Shown piece by piece: positions 49,227-60,662 of a stretch of DNA of 64,000 nt. The notes under the pieces were generated by a model. It was given only the letters and a program-made list of their open reading frames with translations, had not been told where the DNA came from and made no database searches. Every line of letters starts with the position of its first letter. Position 1 is the first letter of the stretch. The stretch comes from Ctena decussata (lineage: Eukaryota > Mollusca > Bivalvia > Lucinida > Lucinidae). A program made the position numbers and the translations under genes. The DNA lies in assembly GCA_963989385.1 (NCBI GenBank), contig OZ022500.1, forward strand, positions 22,892,460 to 22,956,459. Reading direction: 5' to 3'.

Positions 49227-50298
49227 CTGGGAGAATATAAATTACAGAATATTTTTAAAATGCACCAAAGTTACCTTGCAGGGGGCTCCATAATGGTTTA
49301 TATTAATTTGGACTAATTTCTTGGTCTCCGTAATCCCAATAATTTTTATGGATACAATTTCAGTTTATACAAAATGCAGTTCATAATTAAAGTTCTCCAT
49401 TTTGAACATATTCCATTTTCCTCACCCTTTTCTCCCCATGCAATATTGTGGATAATAATAATATTAAAAAAAGTAAGTCAGGAGGAGATGATCTATATAA
49501 TCAAGCTATCTATCAGATCCTGTGCCCTATAACCATGTATGCGTGTTGTATATGAAAAATTCTCAATAAAATATTGTTTTAACCGAAAACAAAAAAAGTA
49601 AGTTCGACCTTAACCGATATACCCGGCATGGTATCATTTGTTTCATACAAAGTTGCTGAGTGAACTGTTCACAATTAGGTCAAATTGCCATTAAGGTGTA
49701 TGGCTACACCTCCGCGAATTTCACTAAGAAAAACTACTTTTGTGACTTCCTGTTTGTACTTCTTGGACAACGAAGCCCTTCCAAAATAGGATCTACTCTT
49801 AAAGGAAAGAATTTGCTCTTATAAGAGCAAATTCTTTTCTTTCAGATTTGATCCCATTCAGATGGGAGGTAAAACTGAAAACCGTGAGCAGAGTTGCTTT
49901 CCCTGAAAGTTCATCCTTTCACCTTAAAGAACCCTCAACAGGAGTTGTTCTGTGTCAACCATCACTGGGTCCTGTTAAGGCAAACTGCACAACAAAAATT
50001 GAAGAACGTATACAATGAAAAATAAATGATAAATAAATGAAATGAATAAAGTCCACATCATCTAAAAAGCACCCTAAAATGACTATTGGTAGGACTTCAA
50101 ATAAAGTCTTTTGTCAAAAATTGTGGATTTTGTCTGAAGCAAGGGCCTTTTTCTTTGTCTATAATTTTTCAGTACATGAAATGAGTTTTATTCTTCAGAT
50201 GGTATGTCACAAGTATAACTATTTATAAGCTTAGTGAGTTCAATAGACCTTCTTTTTTTCCTATAACTCTGTTAGTGAATTGCATGTTAAAGCTAATT
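49227..50298. other. Intergenic region upstream of gene B
   Basis: AT-rich, no gene recognised. Probably contains the gene B promoter. A short palindromic stretch at about 49795-49850 (GAAAGAATTTGCTCTTATAAGAGCAAATTC...) and a near AATAAAATATTG at 49567 are the only notable words. Confidence 0.4.
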
Positions 50299-50536
50299 TG
50301 AGCCGCGACACGAGAAAAACAACAAAGTGGTTGTGCGCCCAGCGCAGACTCAGATCAGCCTGGGCATCCGCCCAGTCTGATCTGAGTCTTCGCTGTCCGC
50401 ATGGAGGTAGCTTAGACCCTTGGCTACCCTTTAAGCGCCTACCAAAGAGTTTGATCCGACTGGGTGGATGCCCAGGCTGATCTGAGTCTGCGCTGGGCGC
50501 ACAACCACATTGGTGGTTTTCTGGTGTCGCGGCTCA
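50299..50536. mobile_element. MITE, GAGCCGCGACACGAG family, copy 6
   Basis: TGAGCCGCGACACGAGAAAA to TTTTCTGGTGTCGCGGCTCA; internal words identical in order to copies 5 and 7. Confidence 0.9.
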
Positions 50537-50953
50537 TTTCCTGTCAGGATATTACCAATTAGCCGATGGAATATTGCACGTGTTAGCAAGGGCATGCTAT
50601 TTTTATTTTGATTAACTTCTTTAATCTGTAAATGCTATGGAGTGTAGAATGCTGAGATCCAACGGGATCCCACAATACATGAGAATGTGTTATCGAGAAG
50701 CTAAGCATCCTTTTACATTTTGCAACGAAATTAGATGCATTGACTTCTGTGGTAACCTGAAGCTCTGCTATTCAGTAAATGGTAGCAATGTTGTTTTTTT
50801 TTTCATTCTGTATCCAACGACAATACGCGTGCAGACGTCCTCCTCGGTTAAAGTATCAAAATATTATTTCACAGTGCCTAGTGTTGCAACACCAGCATGT
50901 TTTGGTCAGCCATATAACTTCTTCCGCTGTCCTGAAATGACACCTCCAAGCAC

Positions 50954-50984
50954 ACATGCACGCACACACACACACGCACGCACG

Positions 50985-51020
<36 letters not shown>
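50954..51020. repeat. (CA)n microsatellite
   Basis: CACGCACGCACACACA-type tract ending in an uninterrupted run of CA dinucleotides. It creates open frames (THTHTH, VCVCVC) on both strands that are not genes. Confidence 0.95.
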
Positions 51021-51023
<3 letters not shown>

Positions 51024-51122
51024 TTATAAACAGCTAGGACAAATGTGATTTCGATACGGGACAATTGTTTGAAAACTGGAAGGAGGTTCGAACTAGTGGT
51101 AATATTTAACCAGGTTTCATAA

Positions 51123-51361
51123 TTGAGCCGCGACACGAGAAAACCTACAATATGGTCGTGCGTTCAGCGCAGACTCAGATCAACCTGGGCATCCGCCCAG
51201 TCTGATCAGAGTATTCGCTGTCCGCATGAAGGTAGCTTAGTCCCTTGGCTACCCTTTAAGTGCTTAGCAAAGAGTCTGATCAGACTGGGCAAATGCCCAG
51301 GCAGATCTGAGTCTGCGCTGGGCGCACGCCCACTTTGTTGGTTTTCTCGTGTCGTGGCTCA
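51123..51361. mobile_element. MITE, GAGCCGCGACACGAG family, copy 7
   Basis: TTGAGCCGCGACACGAGAAA to TTTTCTCGTGTCGTGGCTCA; very similar to copy 6, 590 bases away in the same orientation. Confidence 0.9.
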
Positions 51362-53115
51362 TATATTTAGTGTATCTGTGTGTTCCATGGCATGAGTTTA
51401 AAATTCAGTTTCGAATTAATGTTTTAACTTAAATGTATAATGAAAATTACTTATTTGGATAGCATCCTCACGGTTTTTACAATTTGTTCACGTAGGCCTG
51501 AGTTAACGGCCAACTCTGTTTAATAATAAAGTTCAGTGTACGATCGACAAGTGTGGTATTCAAGAGTGAAATAAAATTTGATCTACCCTGCAAAAAATCA
51601 AATGTTCTGTTTCTTTTTTTATACTTAAATTACAAACCATGGCGTTGAAGAGACGTTCTCCGTTAAGCTGGGCCATTAGCTATTAATTTTGTCCTTCGTT
51701 TTGCCTTTCTTTAAATTACAAAATAACGGTCCAGTTTACCCTCTGACAAGTTGCCCTCTGTCTACAGAAGCAGATAAAAGTACAAAGACATGCATGCGTT
51801 TTGTTAGACATTTTTAACACTGGTTCGAATAATGATACCCTGGTTTAAAATGCGACGTTTTTAAATGTCGCAATATTGCCGTTGCATAGATATGAACGCC
51901 GCACGGCTAGGAAAGATAAATCACAGCTGAAAATCGAGTTCCATTATTAAATTCAGGTGATTTCTTACATATTTCCCCGTTTAAACAAAATCTAAAGGGT
52001 AGTTTTTACTACGAAATGAGACTGGGATCTGATGTCGCAAATTTTATGTAACCTACGTCACAACGGTAAATTCGTGATATATGTATTAACTAAAATGGCC
52101 CGGCATCATAAAACTTACAAGATCACACGAAGAAATATGTGTTCCTCAATATTTTATATTATTTGTGCAGATTTGCTTCATTTTGTATATTTTACTAGAC
52201 TTCAAAGTACATTACCCCAGCATTTTTCTGTAAGCATGTAACCTTACGTCACGGGCTTTTCTTAAAACTGAGCAAAGCAATCGCTCTGAAACTCATGTGC
52301 AAAATCCTGCCTAGTGACAGCTACAAGATGGTGTGCTTAGATTTCATACACTCAAACATTAAATGGTATAAAAACGTTAAAATGTGTGCACTGTAACCTA
52401 CGTCACAACGTCACTAAGACCACGTTTTGAAAGCGTTAACGTCATTTGATTAAGCAGCGCTTTATAGAAAACCCTTTGCTTCTAAAAAAGCAAAGAAAGC
52501 AAAGAAAAACATTTTAAATTGAAACCAGCCAAAATAATCAAATGTCAGTAGATTAGTAAATGTGCAATGCTACGCATGTCAAAGAAATCGTATGCGACAT
52601 CGTCTTTCAACGTATCTTAATAACGTCATAAAATACGCCGTTTCTAATTGTTAGGGTATGTCTCTAAATATGGTTGGTATTCCATAATCTTAACCTAATA
52701 TCTGAAAATATTTTAAAGATTTGAAGCATAGATAATGAGCATTATGTTCGTGATTTTTTCTTGAATTCTGGAATGGTTGTATATATGGCCATTTTTGTCC
52801 GCGAATGGCCCAGCTTAACAGAGAACGTCTCTGAAACGACGTCAAATCGACTTCGTGTGCCCGCTGGGAAGAGCCAGATTTCTTTCATAGCCATTTTGCA
52901 TAAATGTTTTGAATATAAAGTTATCGTTTGAACATCATATGTTTGCTTGTAACACGTAAAAATCCATGGCCCAATTTCTGACAAGCGCCTGTATTTCAAC
53001 CTCGGTGAGAAAACAGCGCACAGTCAGTGGCCATAAATATTTCATCTAATTCCCATTGACTTTTTAAGTGTGCAAGAAAATTTATTTCTCTGCCTCTGTA
53101 CATGCAATTTAAAAT
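51362..53115. other. No gene recognised
   Basis: AT-rich with scattered ACGTCA words and a partial CCCGCTGGG-ended GACGTC element at about 52805-52875 (GAACGTCTCTGAAACGACGTC). Open frames have no domain. Confidence 0.4.
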
Positions 53116-53337
53116 AGAGCCGCGACACGAGAAAACCAACAAAGTGGTCGTGCGCCCAGTGCAGACTCAGATCAGCCTGGCCATCTGCCAAGTTTGATCT
53201 GACTCTTCGTTAAGAGCTCAAAGGGTAGCTAAGGAGCTAAGCTACCTTCATGCGGACAGTGAAGACGGATGCCCAGGCTGATCTGAGTCTGCGCTGGGCG
53301 CACAACCACATTGTTGTTTTTGTTGCGTCGCGGCTCA
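53116..53337. mobile_element. MITE, GAGCCGCGACACGAG family, copy 8
   Basis: GAGCCGCGACACGAGAAAAC to TTTTGTTGCGTCGCGGCTC, with the family's internal blocks and a small deletion near 53265. Confidence 0.88.
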
Positions 53338-54158
53338 ATAAGAATATACTAGTAAAAAAGTGAGTTTCCAGCAGCAATTTGCACAAATGTTTCATTGTTT
53401 TTCTTTTGCTGACATCGAAGTTGTAGCTCCCCGAAACCTAGTGGTGTTACATTTCGGTTAAATTCTGGCGACGTCGCCATAGACGTCAATACAAAAGAAG
53501 CTTTTCAGAAAGTTTGATCACTTTTAAACAGCTACATTCTCATGATATCTTATTGCATCCTGTTTAATAAATTATGTTTTAATGTCAAATTTGTTTAGCT
53601 TTATTTCCGTACAACTTTCACCATGATAAATAACTTCATTTGTAAGCCCACAAAAAAAATGAAAAAGTAGGAATTCGGAATTTGATGAAATATATGGCCA
53701 CTGACTGTATATTCAACAGCCATCTCAGTATTTCATTGGAAAGCATAAATGCAATTCAAACCAGGGTGCATAATGCACGAAACGGACTAAAGTTTGCTTA
53801 TTCGGGAACAAAGTATATAGCCTACGCACGCACTGCATCCAGAAAGCAGATCTGCATTGTATTTTATGTCGGTCAAAAAAGAAAAAAAGAAAGCCAAACA
53901 ACAATGTTTCATTTATTTAAGGAATTTCATATTCATATACAAGTACTGTATTTCATTTCCGTTTTTTTTTTTTTTCATTTATTGTGCAGAAAACTGCACG
54001 GAAAAGCTAGCAATAATAAAGTAATACGTTTAAACGAAGCTATACATCCCGTGTAACAAAATGTTGAAACAAGGTCATATCAACGTCGATGCAACGTTGC
54101 ATCGACGTTGATAAGCCTTTGTTTCAACAGAGTATGCTAGTTAGACACTGAATTTGAT
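53338..54158. repeat. Gene-free stretch with a palindrome at 54062-54129
   Basis: The palindrome has GTTGAAACAAGG / CCTTTGTTTCAAC arms around CAACGTCGATGCAACGTTGC and its complement, a GACGTT-type hairpin like the elements at 10905 and 47430. The frame at 53682-54056 has no recognisable domain. Confidence 0.6.
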
Positions 54159-54406
54159 TTATGCGCAGTTTCTATTGTAGTAATTAACTTGAGAAAATGG
54201 TTTCCAAGCTGACGGCATGGTCAGTGGTGTCTCTTGTCTTAACTTGCATTTCTTGTAATGCCCACTGTAGTTGTAACCACGACAACCATTCTGTTCACAT
54301 CGTACCCGACAGTCTTCTTGGGTGATATCTGAGAACTCCGCACTGTTTGGAACGTCTAAATCCATGTTGGCATATTCTATGTATGTGCTCCCATACGCTG
54401 TGCACC
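54159..54406 (-). CDS. Gene A exon 3: C-terminal PAN/apple-like module
   Basis: Acceptor CTTCTATTTTTAG ends at 54407, and the exon enters in phase 1: CTAYGSTYIEY, then EDCRVRCEQNGCRGYNYSG, KCKLRQETPLTMPSAW and VNYYNRNCA before the stop. The order of conserved motifs is the same as in 12888-13150 and 43321-43577 (YGST at the start, ETPLT.P in the middle, YY.R.C at the end). Joins 57495-57644 and 59754-60069 in phase to give 237 residues. Function unknown; an extracellular protein. Confidence 0.82.
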
Positions 54407-55264
54407 CTAAAAATAGAAGACGGCAAATATAAGCCAGTCAGCAAATACTGTCCGTTTTCTGCCATTTTACAGTCAACAGCTACAGCGATTTTAACGTAAA
54501 AAGGCTATTGCCAGTCAACTGTTTTTTAGCCATGGCTCCAGATTAGCTGACTGGTAGTATCTCGCTGCCGACGGTAAGATTCACCCTATGTCAGCAGTAG
54601 AGAATTTTTAAACATAGGGTCTGGGGCCAGATTATCCAGAGACAAGAGAAGATTGACGACAAATCAATGTTCTCTGTTTTATGACACATTCATCTATTAG
54701 CATAACTTTAAAAAAAACTCAAAAGAGAAAAGAGCAAATATGTATAATGGAAATTTTCTAAAATAATAATAATAAAAAAACGTTCTATTAATTTATAGGT
54801 CTAAGTCTATTTTTCTGTATTTGCGTGCGGGAGATCGGTGCCGGGTGAGGGCGGGAGTAACAGGCTTTACTACTGAATCCTTATCATATACATTGAGCTG
54901 CGTTATGAGATGCAGTGGAATACACAGGTTTGAGAAAATCACACTTTTCCATGGTATGAGTTTCAGGTAGTAGCTCACTTATAAATCGAGAGGAGCATGA
55001 CATGCATTGTATGTCATGCTCCTCCCGATGATGCCATAGATCTGTTACCATAGAGGTAGAATGACATCCCAATGGCGTCACTTTGACATCAGTATGAACT
55101 CTTAGTTGCTATGGTAACAAGTCTATGACGTGCATGGCATGCAGTGTAAGCCATAGGTATACTCCGCCAGTTTTTCAGTGACATTACAAACTAAAATTCT
55201 TTTAACAGAAACTTCAGACTTTCTAAAACAAACAATTATTCTCAAGTCTTTTAATTCCGTGTTT
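54407..55264. other. Gene A intron 2, no exon recognised
   Basis: A short hairpin GAGGAGCATGACATGCATTG..CATGCTCCTC lies at 54988-55025. The rest is AT-rich. Confidence 0.4.
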
Positions 55265-55274
55265 ACTTAAGTTC
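55265..55274. repeat. LINE copy 2 target-site duplication, left
   Basis: ACTTAAGTTC, repeated exactly at 57179-57188. Confidence 0.75.
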
Positions 55275-55278
55275 TATT

Positions 55279-55756
55279 CTATTCTATTCTCTCCCATAAC
55301 CTTACTAGGTCGTTGGGGCACCACAGCTGACTTCAAAACAATCCCTTTCCACCTTGTCCTGTCTTCAGCTGCCCTAGTTGAGCTGGCAAAATCCATTCCA
55401 GTCCACTCCTTGATATTGTCTTCCCACCTCTTCTTCTGTCTACCTCTTCTTCTTTTTCCTTTCACTGTGCCCTGAAGAATTGTCTTTGCTAAACCAGAAG
55501 ACCTTGAGACGTGGCCAAACCACCTTAGTTTCCGTTTCTTGACCAGCGTCAGGAGTTCATCATATTCTCCAATGGCTGCTTGGATCTTCCTGCGAACCTC
55601 CTCATTGGTTATATGGTCCTTGTACGAAATGTTCAGTAACCTTCGGTAGCATCTCATCTCAAAGGCCTGCGTTCTTTTCTCTAACTCTGCTGTCAAGGTC
55701 CATGATTCACAGGCATACAGAAATATGGAAATGACAAGGGAGCGCATAAGTGTCAC
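55279..55756 (-). pseudogene. LINE RT C-terminal domain
   Basis: Open frame with ISIFLYACESWTLTAEL, MRCYRRLLNISYKDHITN, LRWFGHVSRS and RRRGRQKKRWEDNIKEW, the thumb and C-terminal region of this LINE family. It is out of frame with the RT core by a change near 55800. Not a host gene. Confidence 0.88.
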
Positions 55757-55778
55757 CTTTGATCCAAGAGATATGTTG

Positions 55779-56717
55779 TTATCTCTCCAAATTGGTTTCA
55801 GCTTGGCAAGAGCTGAAGTGGCTTGTGCTATCCTTGAGAGAACCAGTTACCTCCTGTTTTGAGCCATCATCTGAGACAACTGCTCCAAGGTATTTGAAGC
55901 TGCTTACAGTACCCAGCTTCTGCCCCTTTACCTTGATCTCCCTCTGGATGCCATCTGCGCTGTTTGTCATCAGTTTGGTTTTCTCAGCACTGATCTCCAT
56001 CTTATACCTTGTGCAGGTCTGGTCGAGACTTTCAACTAGAGCTTCTAGTTCCTGCTCTTCCTCAGCAAGAGCGTCTATGTCATCGGCAAACCGCAGGTTG
56101 GTAATATTTCTGCCGCCTATGCTAACCTTTCCGTCATGTTGTTCCAGAGCATCGGACATGATCCGTTCGAGAAAAATGTTGAAGAGGGTGGGTGACAGAA
56201 GACATCCTTGTCTTACTCCAACTGTTGTTCTGAACCATTCTCCTGTGCTGCCATTTATCAGGACTGCACTTGTAGCCTTGTCGTATAGCTGCTCAATGGT
56301 GCGAACTAGGTTTGCATTGATATTGTACTTCCTCATGGTGGCCCATAATGCTGCATGCCATACCCTGTCAAAGGCTTTTTTGAAATCAATGAAGACATGG
56401 TACAGATTCTGCTGATGTTGCAGATACTTTTCACACAGGATTCTGAGGTTGAAGATCTGTTCTGTGGTGCTCCTTCCTGCTCGGAACCCAGCCTGTTCCT
56501 CAGCGATTATCTCTTCGGCTTGTGGCTTAAGCCTGTTCAAGATAACTTTCAGCATGACTTTGCTTGAATGACTGATGAGGCTGATGGTTCTGTAGTTCTG
56601 GCAGAGCTGTAGGTTGCCCTTTTTAGGGAGAGTAATAATCAGCGACTGAGTACATGGGTTAGGCCATTCTCCTGTTCTCCAGATCCTATTACAGATATCT
56701 GTTAAAACATCAATCAT
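55779..56717 (-). pseudogene. LINE reverse transcriptase core
   Basis: 312 codons of RT: PKKGNLQLCQNYRTISL, GFRAGRSTTEQI, FIDFKKAFDRVWH, VGVRQGCLLSPTLFN and the catalytic LRFADDIDALAEEE, which is intact here. The frame departs from the family after VVSDDGSKQEV. The endonuclease and 5' end are absent, so the copy cannot move on its own. Confidence 0.92.
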
Positions 56718-57009
56718 GGTCTCCCCTCCAGCTTGAACAAGTTCTGCTGGTATATTATCAACTCCGGCAGATTCTCCCTTCTTCAGTGCTGCTACTGCAA
56801 TCTCAACTTCCTCACGAAGGATCGGTTGTTGATCTTCATCTGGGGGCTGACTGCAGTCCAGAACCGTATTGTCACCATCAGTCTCATGGTTGTATAATTC
56901 TGAGCAATATTCTGTCCATCTGCTGAGAATCTCTTGTTCTTCTGTAAGGCATTTCCCAGACTTGTCCTGGATAGTTGTGGATCTACCCTGTTTCTCTGAA
57001 GTTAGATCC

Positions 57010-57173
57010 TAGAAGAAGTCAACGGCCAGGGCGGAAGAACTCTTTGAGTCTACGGCCATGTGTTCATGACCAAGGCGAGCCATACAATAATCATGGATTT
57101 CGGCTGTGGTCAACATATATAGCCTGGAGAGGGATGGGCTCCGTCAGGCTGAATTCTGCCCTTGAAACACCAT
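57010..57173 (+). mobile_element. Inverted 5' block of LINE copy 2
   Basis: AGAAGAAGTCAACGGCCAGG at the start and GATGGGCTCCGTCAGGCTGA near the end match the minus-strand 5' segment of copy 1 read in the opposite orientation. The junction is GTTAGATCCT|AGAAGAAGTC. Confidence 0.85.
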
Positions 57174-57178
57174 GGTTG

Positions 57179-57188
57179 ACTTAAGTTC
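57179..57188. repeat. LINE copy 2 target-site duplication, right
   Basis: ACTTAAGTTC, matching 55265-55274. Confidence 0.75.
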
Positions 57189-57224
57189 ATTTGAGTATTA
57201 AAATACTCGGAAACGACAATCTGA

Positions 57225-57305
57225 TCCCAGCAGGCACATGACCTCGTATTGACGTCGCATCGACGTCAGTAAAACTCGTATTGACCATGTACCCACTGAG
57301 ATATG
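57225..57305. repeat. GACGTC-rich MITE fragment
   Basis: CCCAGCAGGCACATGACCTCG opening and GACGTCGCATCGACGTCAG within; same family as 10905-11015. Confidence 0.65.
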
Positions 57306-57314
57306 GGTAATAAG

Positions 57315-57483
57315 TAGGGTAGAGTCGGGTAACTTCAGACAGAGTGGTAAATTCGGAGCCGTCTCATCAAGGTTTTCACTGTTTGGCCAGTTATTTTTGT
57401 TTCAGTTCAAAGTAACTGACATATAAAGGAAACAATGTCACTGTCCGAATTTACCCGCTGTCCGAAGTTACCCGACTCTCTAA
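57315..57483. mobile_element. MITE with GAGTCGGGTAACTTC termini, copy 1
   Basis: GAGTCGGGTAACTTCAGACAG and its near reverse complement CTGTCCGAAGTTACCCGACTC; next block GGTAAATTCGGA / TCCGAATTTACC. It ends 12 bases before the donor of gene A exon 2. A second copy is at 60440-60662. Confidence 0.85.
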
Positions 57484-57494
57484 AGTATCATTAC

Positions 57495-57644
57495 CATCAG
57501 TGCAAGTCTTTGTTGACGGATTAAGACTGTAGCCCCCTTTACATTCACATCCCGAGTTTCTACACTCTGTCCCGGCCTGAGGACAATCAGTTTCTGAGAT
57601 ACATCGGTTACCATACGTAATAGACTCCGTTGTTGTCACTGAAA
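57495..57644 (-). CDS. Gene A exon 2: EB/EGF-like module
   Basis: 150 nt bounded by the acceptor CTTTTCAG (57645 upward) and the donor G|GTAATG (57490-57495), phase 1 at both ends. It encodes TTTESITYGNRC, CISETDCPQAGTEC, CECKGGYSL and CTDG: a cysteine-rich module of the same form as gene B exon 2, without its long Thr/Pro stalk. An alternative acceptor six bases downstream (TTTCAG|TG) would keep the frame. Confidence 0.8.
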
Positions 57645-58329
57645 CTGAAAAGAAAGTTAATGAGATGCTCAAAAGAAGTGAGTAGTATAGGGTGTCACTT
57701 TGGACACGCCAAGCCGGAGACAAAGTCCGAATACTCGGCCTGTCGCGTGTCCATAGATGACAAGCTTGAAAAAGCTAGTTTGAAATAATTTTTTCCTGGG
57801 AAAGTCTATGTAAAATGAAATTTGTTGGGGGCTGGATCTGTTGAGGCTAAACATACGCGTCTGCTATCAGTCTCTTGGCCCTGTGTATCTCAGAACCTCA
57901 CTATACCAGAAGCATAACTCTATAGCATCAGTTGATGGTGTGAGTTGCTGCGGCATACTCTTCTTGTTCATTTGGTTCAACTTTTGAGGCTTTTTTTTAC
58001 CGTAATATGCGTCTGCTATCTCTTGGCTCTATATCTAAGAGCCTTACTATACCAGCGGCTTAACTTTACCTCAGGTAATAGATTAAAAATTTGCATCTTT
58101 TAATGCGAGTGTGTGTGGCGGGAGGGGTGGGGTGGGGCGTGGGCTGTTCTTTCAGGTAAGTCTTTGAAAGATGTCTTATTTTGATAGAATAGCGGGAAAA
58201 GATGACGTGTATCTATTTGCCATAAGTAAAGCTGTGGCATAAGGTTCTTAGCAAGTATAAATGAGTCAACGCCGAACGGATGCATAAGTGTTCCCTGTTT
58301 GAAACGCATGTGATTGGATACACTTCTGT

Positions 58330-59470
58330 GGTTTCAGCTATTTCAGCTCACCTGAGCCAGAGGCTCCAGGGAGGTTATAGTATAGGCAGGAGAAAAGGTC
58401 AAGGTCATTTTTTTACCTTTGACCCAGGACTCTCATATTTTGACAATTTCAAAAATCTCAAAACCCCCGTGTCAGATGTAACCAAATTTCATATAGAGCC
58501 TCCAGGGGCTGAGGGAATAAACATTTGTCCAAACGGCCCCGGTCACTTGACCAACACGGCCACCAAACCCATGATAAGTAGCTCCAAAAATCTTCTTCTC
58601 CACAGCCATTTAAGTGATAGCATTGAAACATTTAACTGATAGCCTTGAAACTTGGTATGTAGCAATGAATACTCAAGTACTACCAAGATTGTTCAAATGA
58701 TGACCTTGGGTTGACCTTAACTTTTTTACGGCAGGGTCAAGGAAAAGTCCGAAGAATTTTGAGTACAAGAGGTCAAGGTCATTCTTTGACCTTTGACACA
58801 GAACTCTGATATTTTTGACAATTTCAAGCAACTGAGCCAACCAATTGTAACCAAATTTAATACAGTGCTTCTACGGGCTAAGGAAACGAAAAATTTTTCA
58901 ACTGGTCTAGGTCATATGACCAACACGGCCACCATGCCCATATATGGTCAAAAACTTTTAAAATCATCTTTTCCAGAACCAGTTGACTGATGGACTTGAA
59001 ATTTGGTATGTAGTATTGGGCACTCGAGTAATACCAAAACTGTTTAAACGATGGCCTTGGGCTGACCTTGACCTTTTTACGGCAAGGTCAAATATGAGAA
59101 TACGCTGGAACACAAGATTTCTCATGGAACTTTTTGAAGAGTTTGGCCCAAAATTGTTCAAATGATGACCTTTGGTCGACTTTATGGTAAGTCAAATTTG
59201 CTTTCTGGTGCTTTTATATGGGAAAATGCTTAAATATAAGACTCCATGGAACTTGTAGAAAATTTTGGTGCAGAAGTTAATAAATACAGTCAAGTAAATA
59301 AGTACATGATTACATGTACTTTTAGCAATAGAAGTCAAGGTCATTCTTTGACTTTTAACCAATGTCTCTCACATTTTGACAGTTTCAAACTATCAGGTTT
59401 GTTCAAATGATGAACCTAGTTTGAACTTTGAAATTTTTACTCAGATGAGCGATTCAGGGCCTCATTGCCC
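58330..59470 (+). repeat. Interspersed repeat in gene A intron 1 with duplicated units
   Basis: Begins with CAGCTCACCTGAGCCAGAGG and carries two to three diverged units with AGGTCAAGGTCATT, TTGACCTTTGAC, CCAACACGGCCACCA.GCCCAT, TTCAAATGATGACCTTGG and GACCTTGACCTTTTTACGGC. Open frames on both strands arise from these units. No gene. Confidence 0.7.
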
Positions 59471-59670
59471 CCATGTTTTTCTATAGGATATAACTCACAG
59501 GGTACAGTATTGGGCATTCAAAGAGCCCAAACTAAAAAGAGTCTACTCTTGAAAGAAAGAATTTGCTTCAAGAGTTGAACCCCATTGAGTAGGAAGACAA
59601 AAATAAAGACGACAATTGCTTCCTCTGAAAATTTAACAATTTACCTTATACAGGTTTCAGCTCAGCTGAT

Positions 59671-59750
59671 GCAGACTAACCAATCGGAACACCGCTTGGC
59701 CAATTCCGTGTATCACAGAATTGGCCGAGCCGTGCTCCGATTGGCAGACT
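59671..59750. repeat. Perfect-arm hairpin at the splice donor of gene A exon 1
   Basis: GCAGACTAACCAATCGGA / TCCGATTGGCAGAC outer arms and CTTGGCCAATTC / GAATTGGCCGAG inner arms. The outer right arm ends within four bases of the GTAAGT donor at 59748-59753. Confidence 0.75.
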
Positions 59751-59753
59751 TAC

Positions 59754-60069
59754 CATTAGTGGCATAATATTTTGTTCCATTTTCCACAGAGCAACCCGCA
59801 GACTCACTAATTACAGACTTACATCCAAAACATATTCCAGTCTGTTTGTAGAAGAAACTCTGACAGTTAATGTTATTATAACATCGTTCAGAACAAAGTA
59901 TTACACTTCGAGACACACCAAAGTCGACAATGGCAACAGATGAACAAATCTTGTTTTGCAGTTCTGGTATTTTCACGAAACTTGGCATACACAATCCATT
60001 GTCAAAAATTCCTGCAGCAACCAAAGGTAAAAGATGAAGGAATGGCTTAACAATTATTCCAAAGTTCAT
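59754..60069 (-). CDS. Gene A exon 1: signal peptide and PAN/apple-like module
   Basis: ATG at 60067-60069; 316 nt; donor G|GTAAGT, phase 1. A hydrophobic leader (IIVKPFLHLLPLVAAGIF) is followed by CMPSFVKIPELQNKIC, VAIVDFGVSRSVILC, SERCYNNINCQSFFYKQTG, CFGCKS and KYY. About half of the residues equal those of gene B exon 1, and all cysteines do. These are clear tandem paralogues. The family is probably lineage-specific; its role (immune lectin, adhesion, shell matrix) cannot be told from sequence alone. Confidence 0.87.
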
Positions 60070-60439
60070 TGTCTTTTGTGGAAACTGATATTTGTTGTTG
60101 TTTTATCCCAGATCTTAACTAATAAGTGACCATTAGAAAATTAACAAAACAATAATTCTGTCAGATTTAAAATTGATCGACAAGCTGTGGTGATGGCATA
60201 CATTTTCTGGGGAAGCAACTCTGCCATTTTCATTTTCGCCTCCTTTCTTCAATGAAAATCAACTCTTAATGGAAATAATTTGCTTCCCTAGGAGCAACTT
60301 GTTTTCTTCAAGTGTGGCCCACTTTTTAAAAGGGCACCGCTGTTCAGGAAAGAAAACAGGAAACGATAAAAGTTGTCTAAATGGCTGAAAACATGAATTT
60401 GTACAAATACACCTTAAAACAAAAATGGTGTAAATACCA

Positions 60440-60662
60440 TAGGGTAAAGTCGGGTAAAGTCGGACAGTGGGTAAATTCAGACATACCACTGCAAACAGTG
60501 AAAATCCAGATGAAACGGCTCAGCTTATAAAGAGCTGTCTCATCAGGATTTTCACTGTTTGCCCATTTAATTTTGTTTTAATTCCAAACAGCTGACATAT
60601 AAAGGAAACAATGTCACTGTCCGAATTTACTTACTTTCCAAATTTACCCGACTTTACCCTAA
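60440..60662. mobile_element. MITE with GTCGGGTAAAGTC termini, copy 2
   Basis: TAGGGTAAAGTCGGGTAAAG and CTTTACCCTA-type ends with TCCGAATTTACTTAC inside. The centre has GCAAACAGTGAAAATCC / GGATTTTCACTGTTTGC arms, linking it to the hairpins at 10503 and 12684. Confidence 0.85.

Larger units (their letters stand above)
55275..57178 (-). mobile_element. LINE copy 2 with a 5' inversion (twin priming)
   Basis: Minus strand. The 3' end at 55275 is an (AATAG)n tail, the body runs to about 57009 and is flanked by a 10-bp target duplication. From 57010 to 57173 the sequence is the reverse complement of what copy 1 has at 4385-4540, so the 5' segment is inverted and the endonuclease domain is missing. 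This is the signature of twin-primed reverse transcription. It lies in intron 2 of gene A. Confidence 0.88.

Noticed and set aside
50906..51029. Frames rich in TH or VC repeats
   Set aside because: Translation of a (CA)n microsatellite.
58280..59165. Open frames in gene A intron 1
   Set aside because: They follow the internal units of an interspersed repeat and lack domains.
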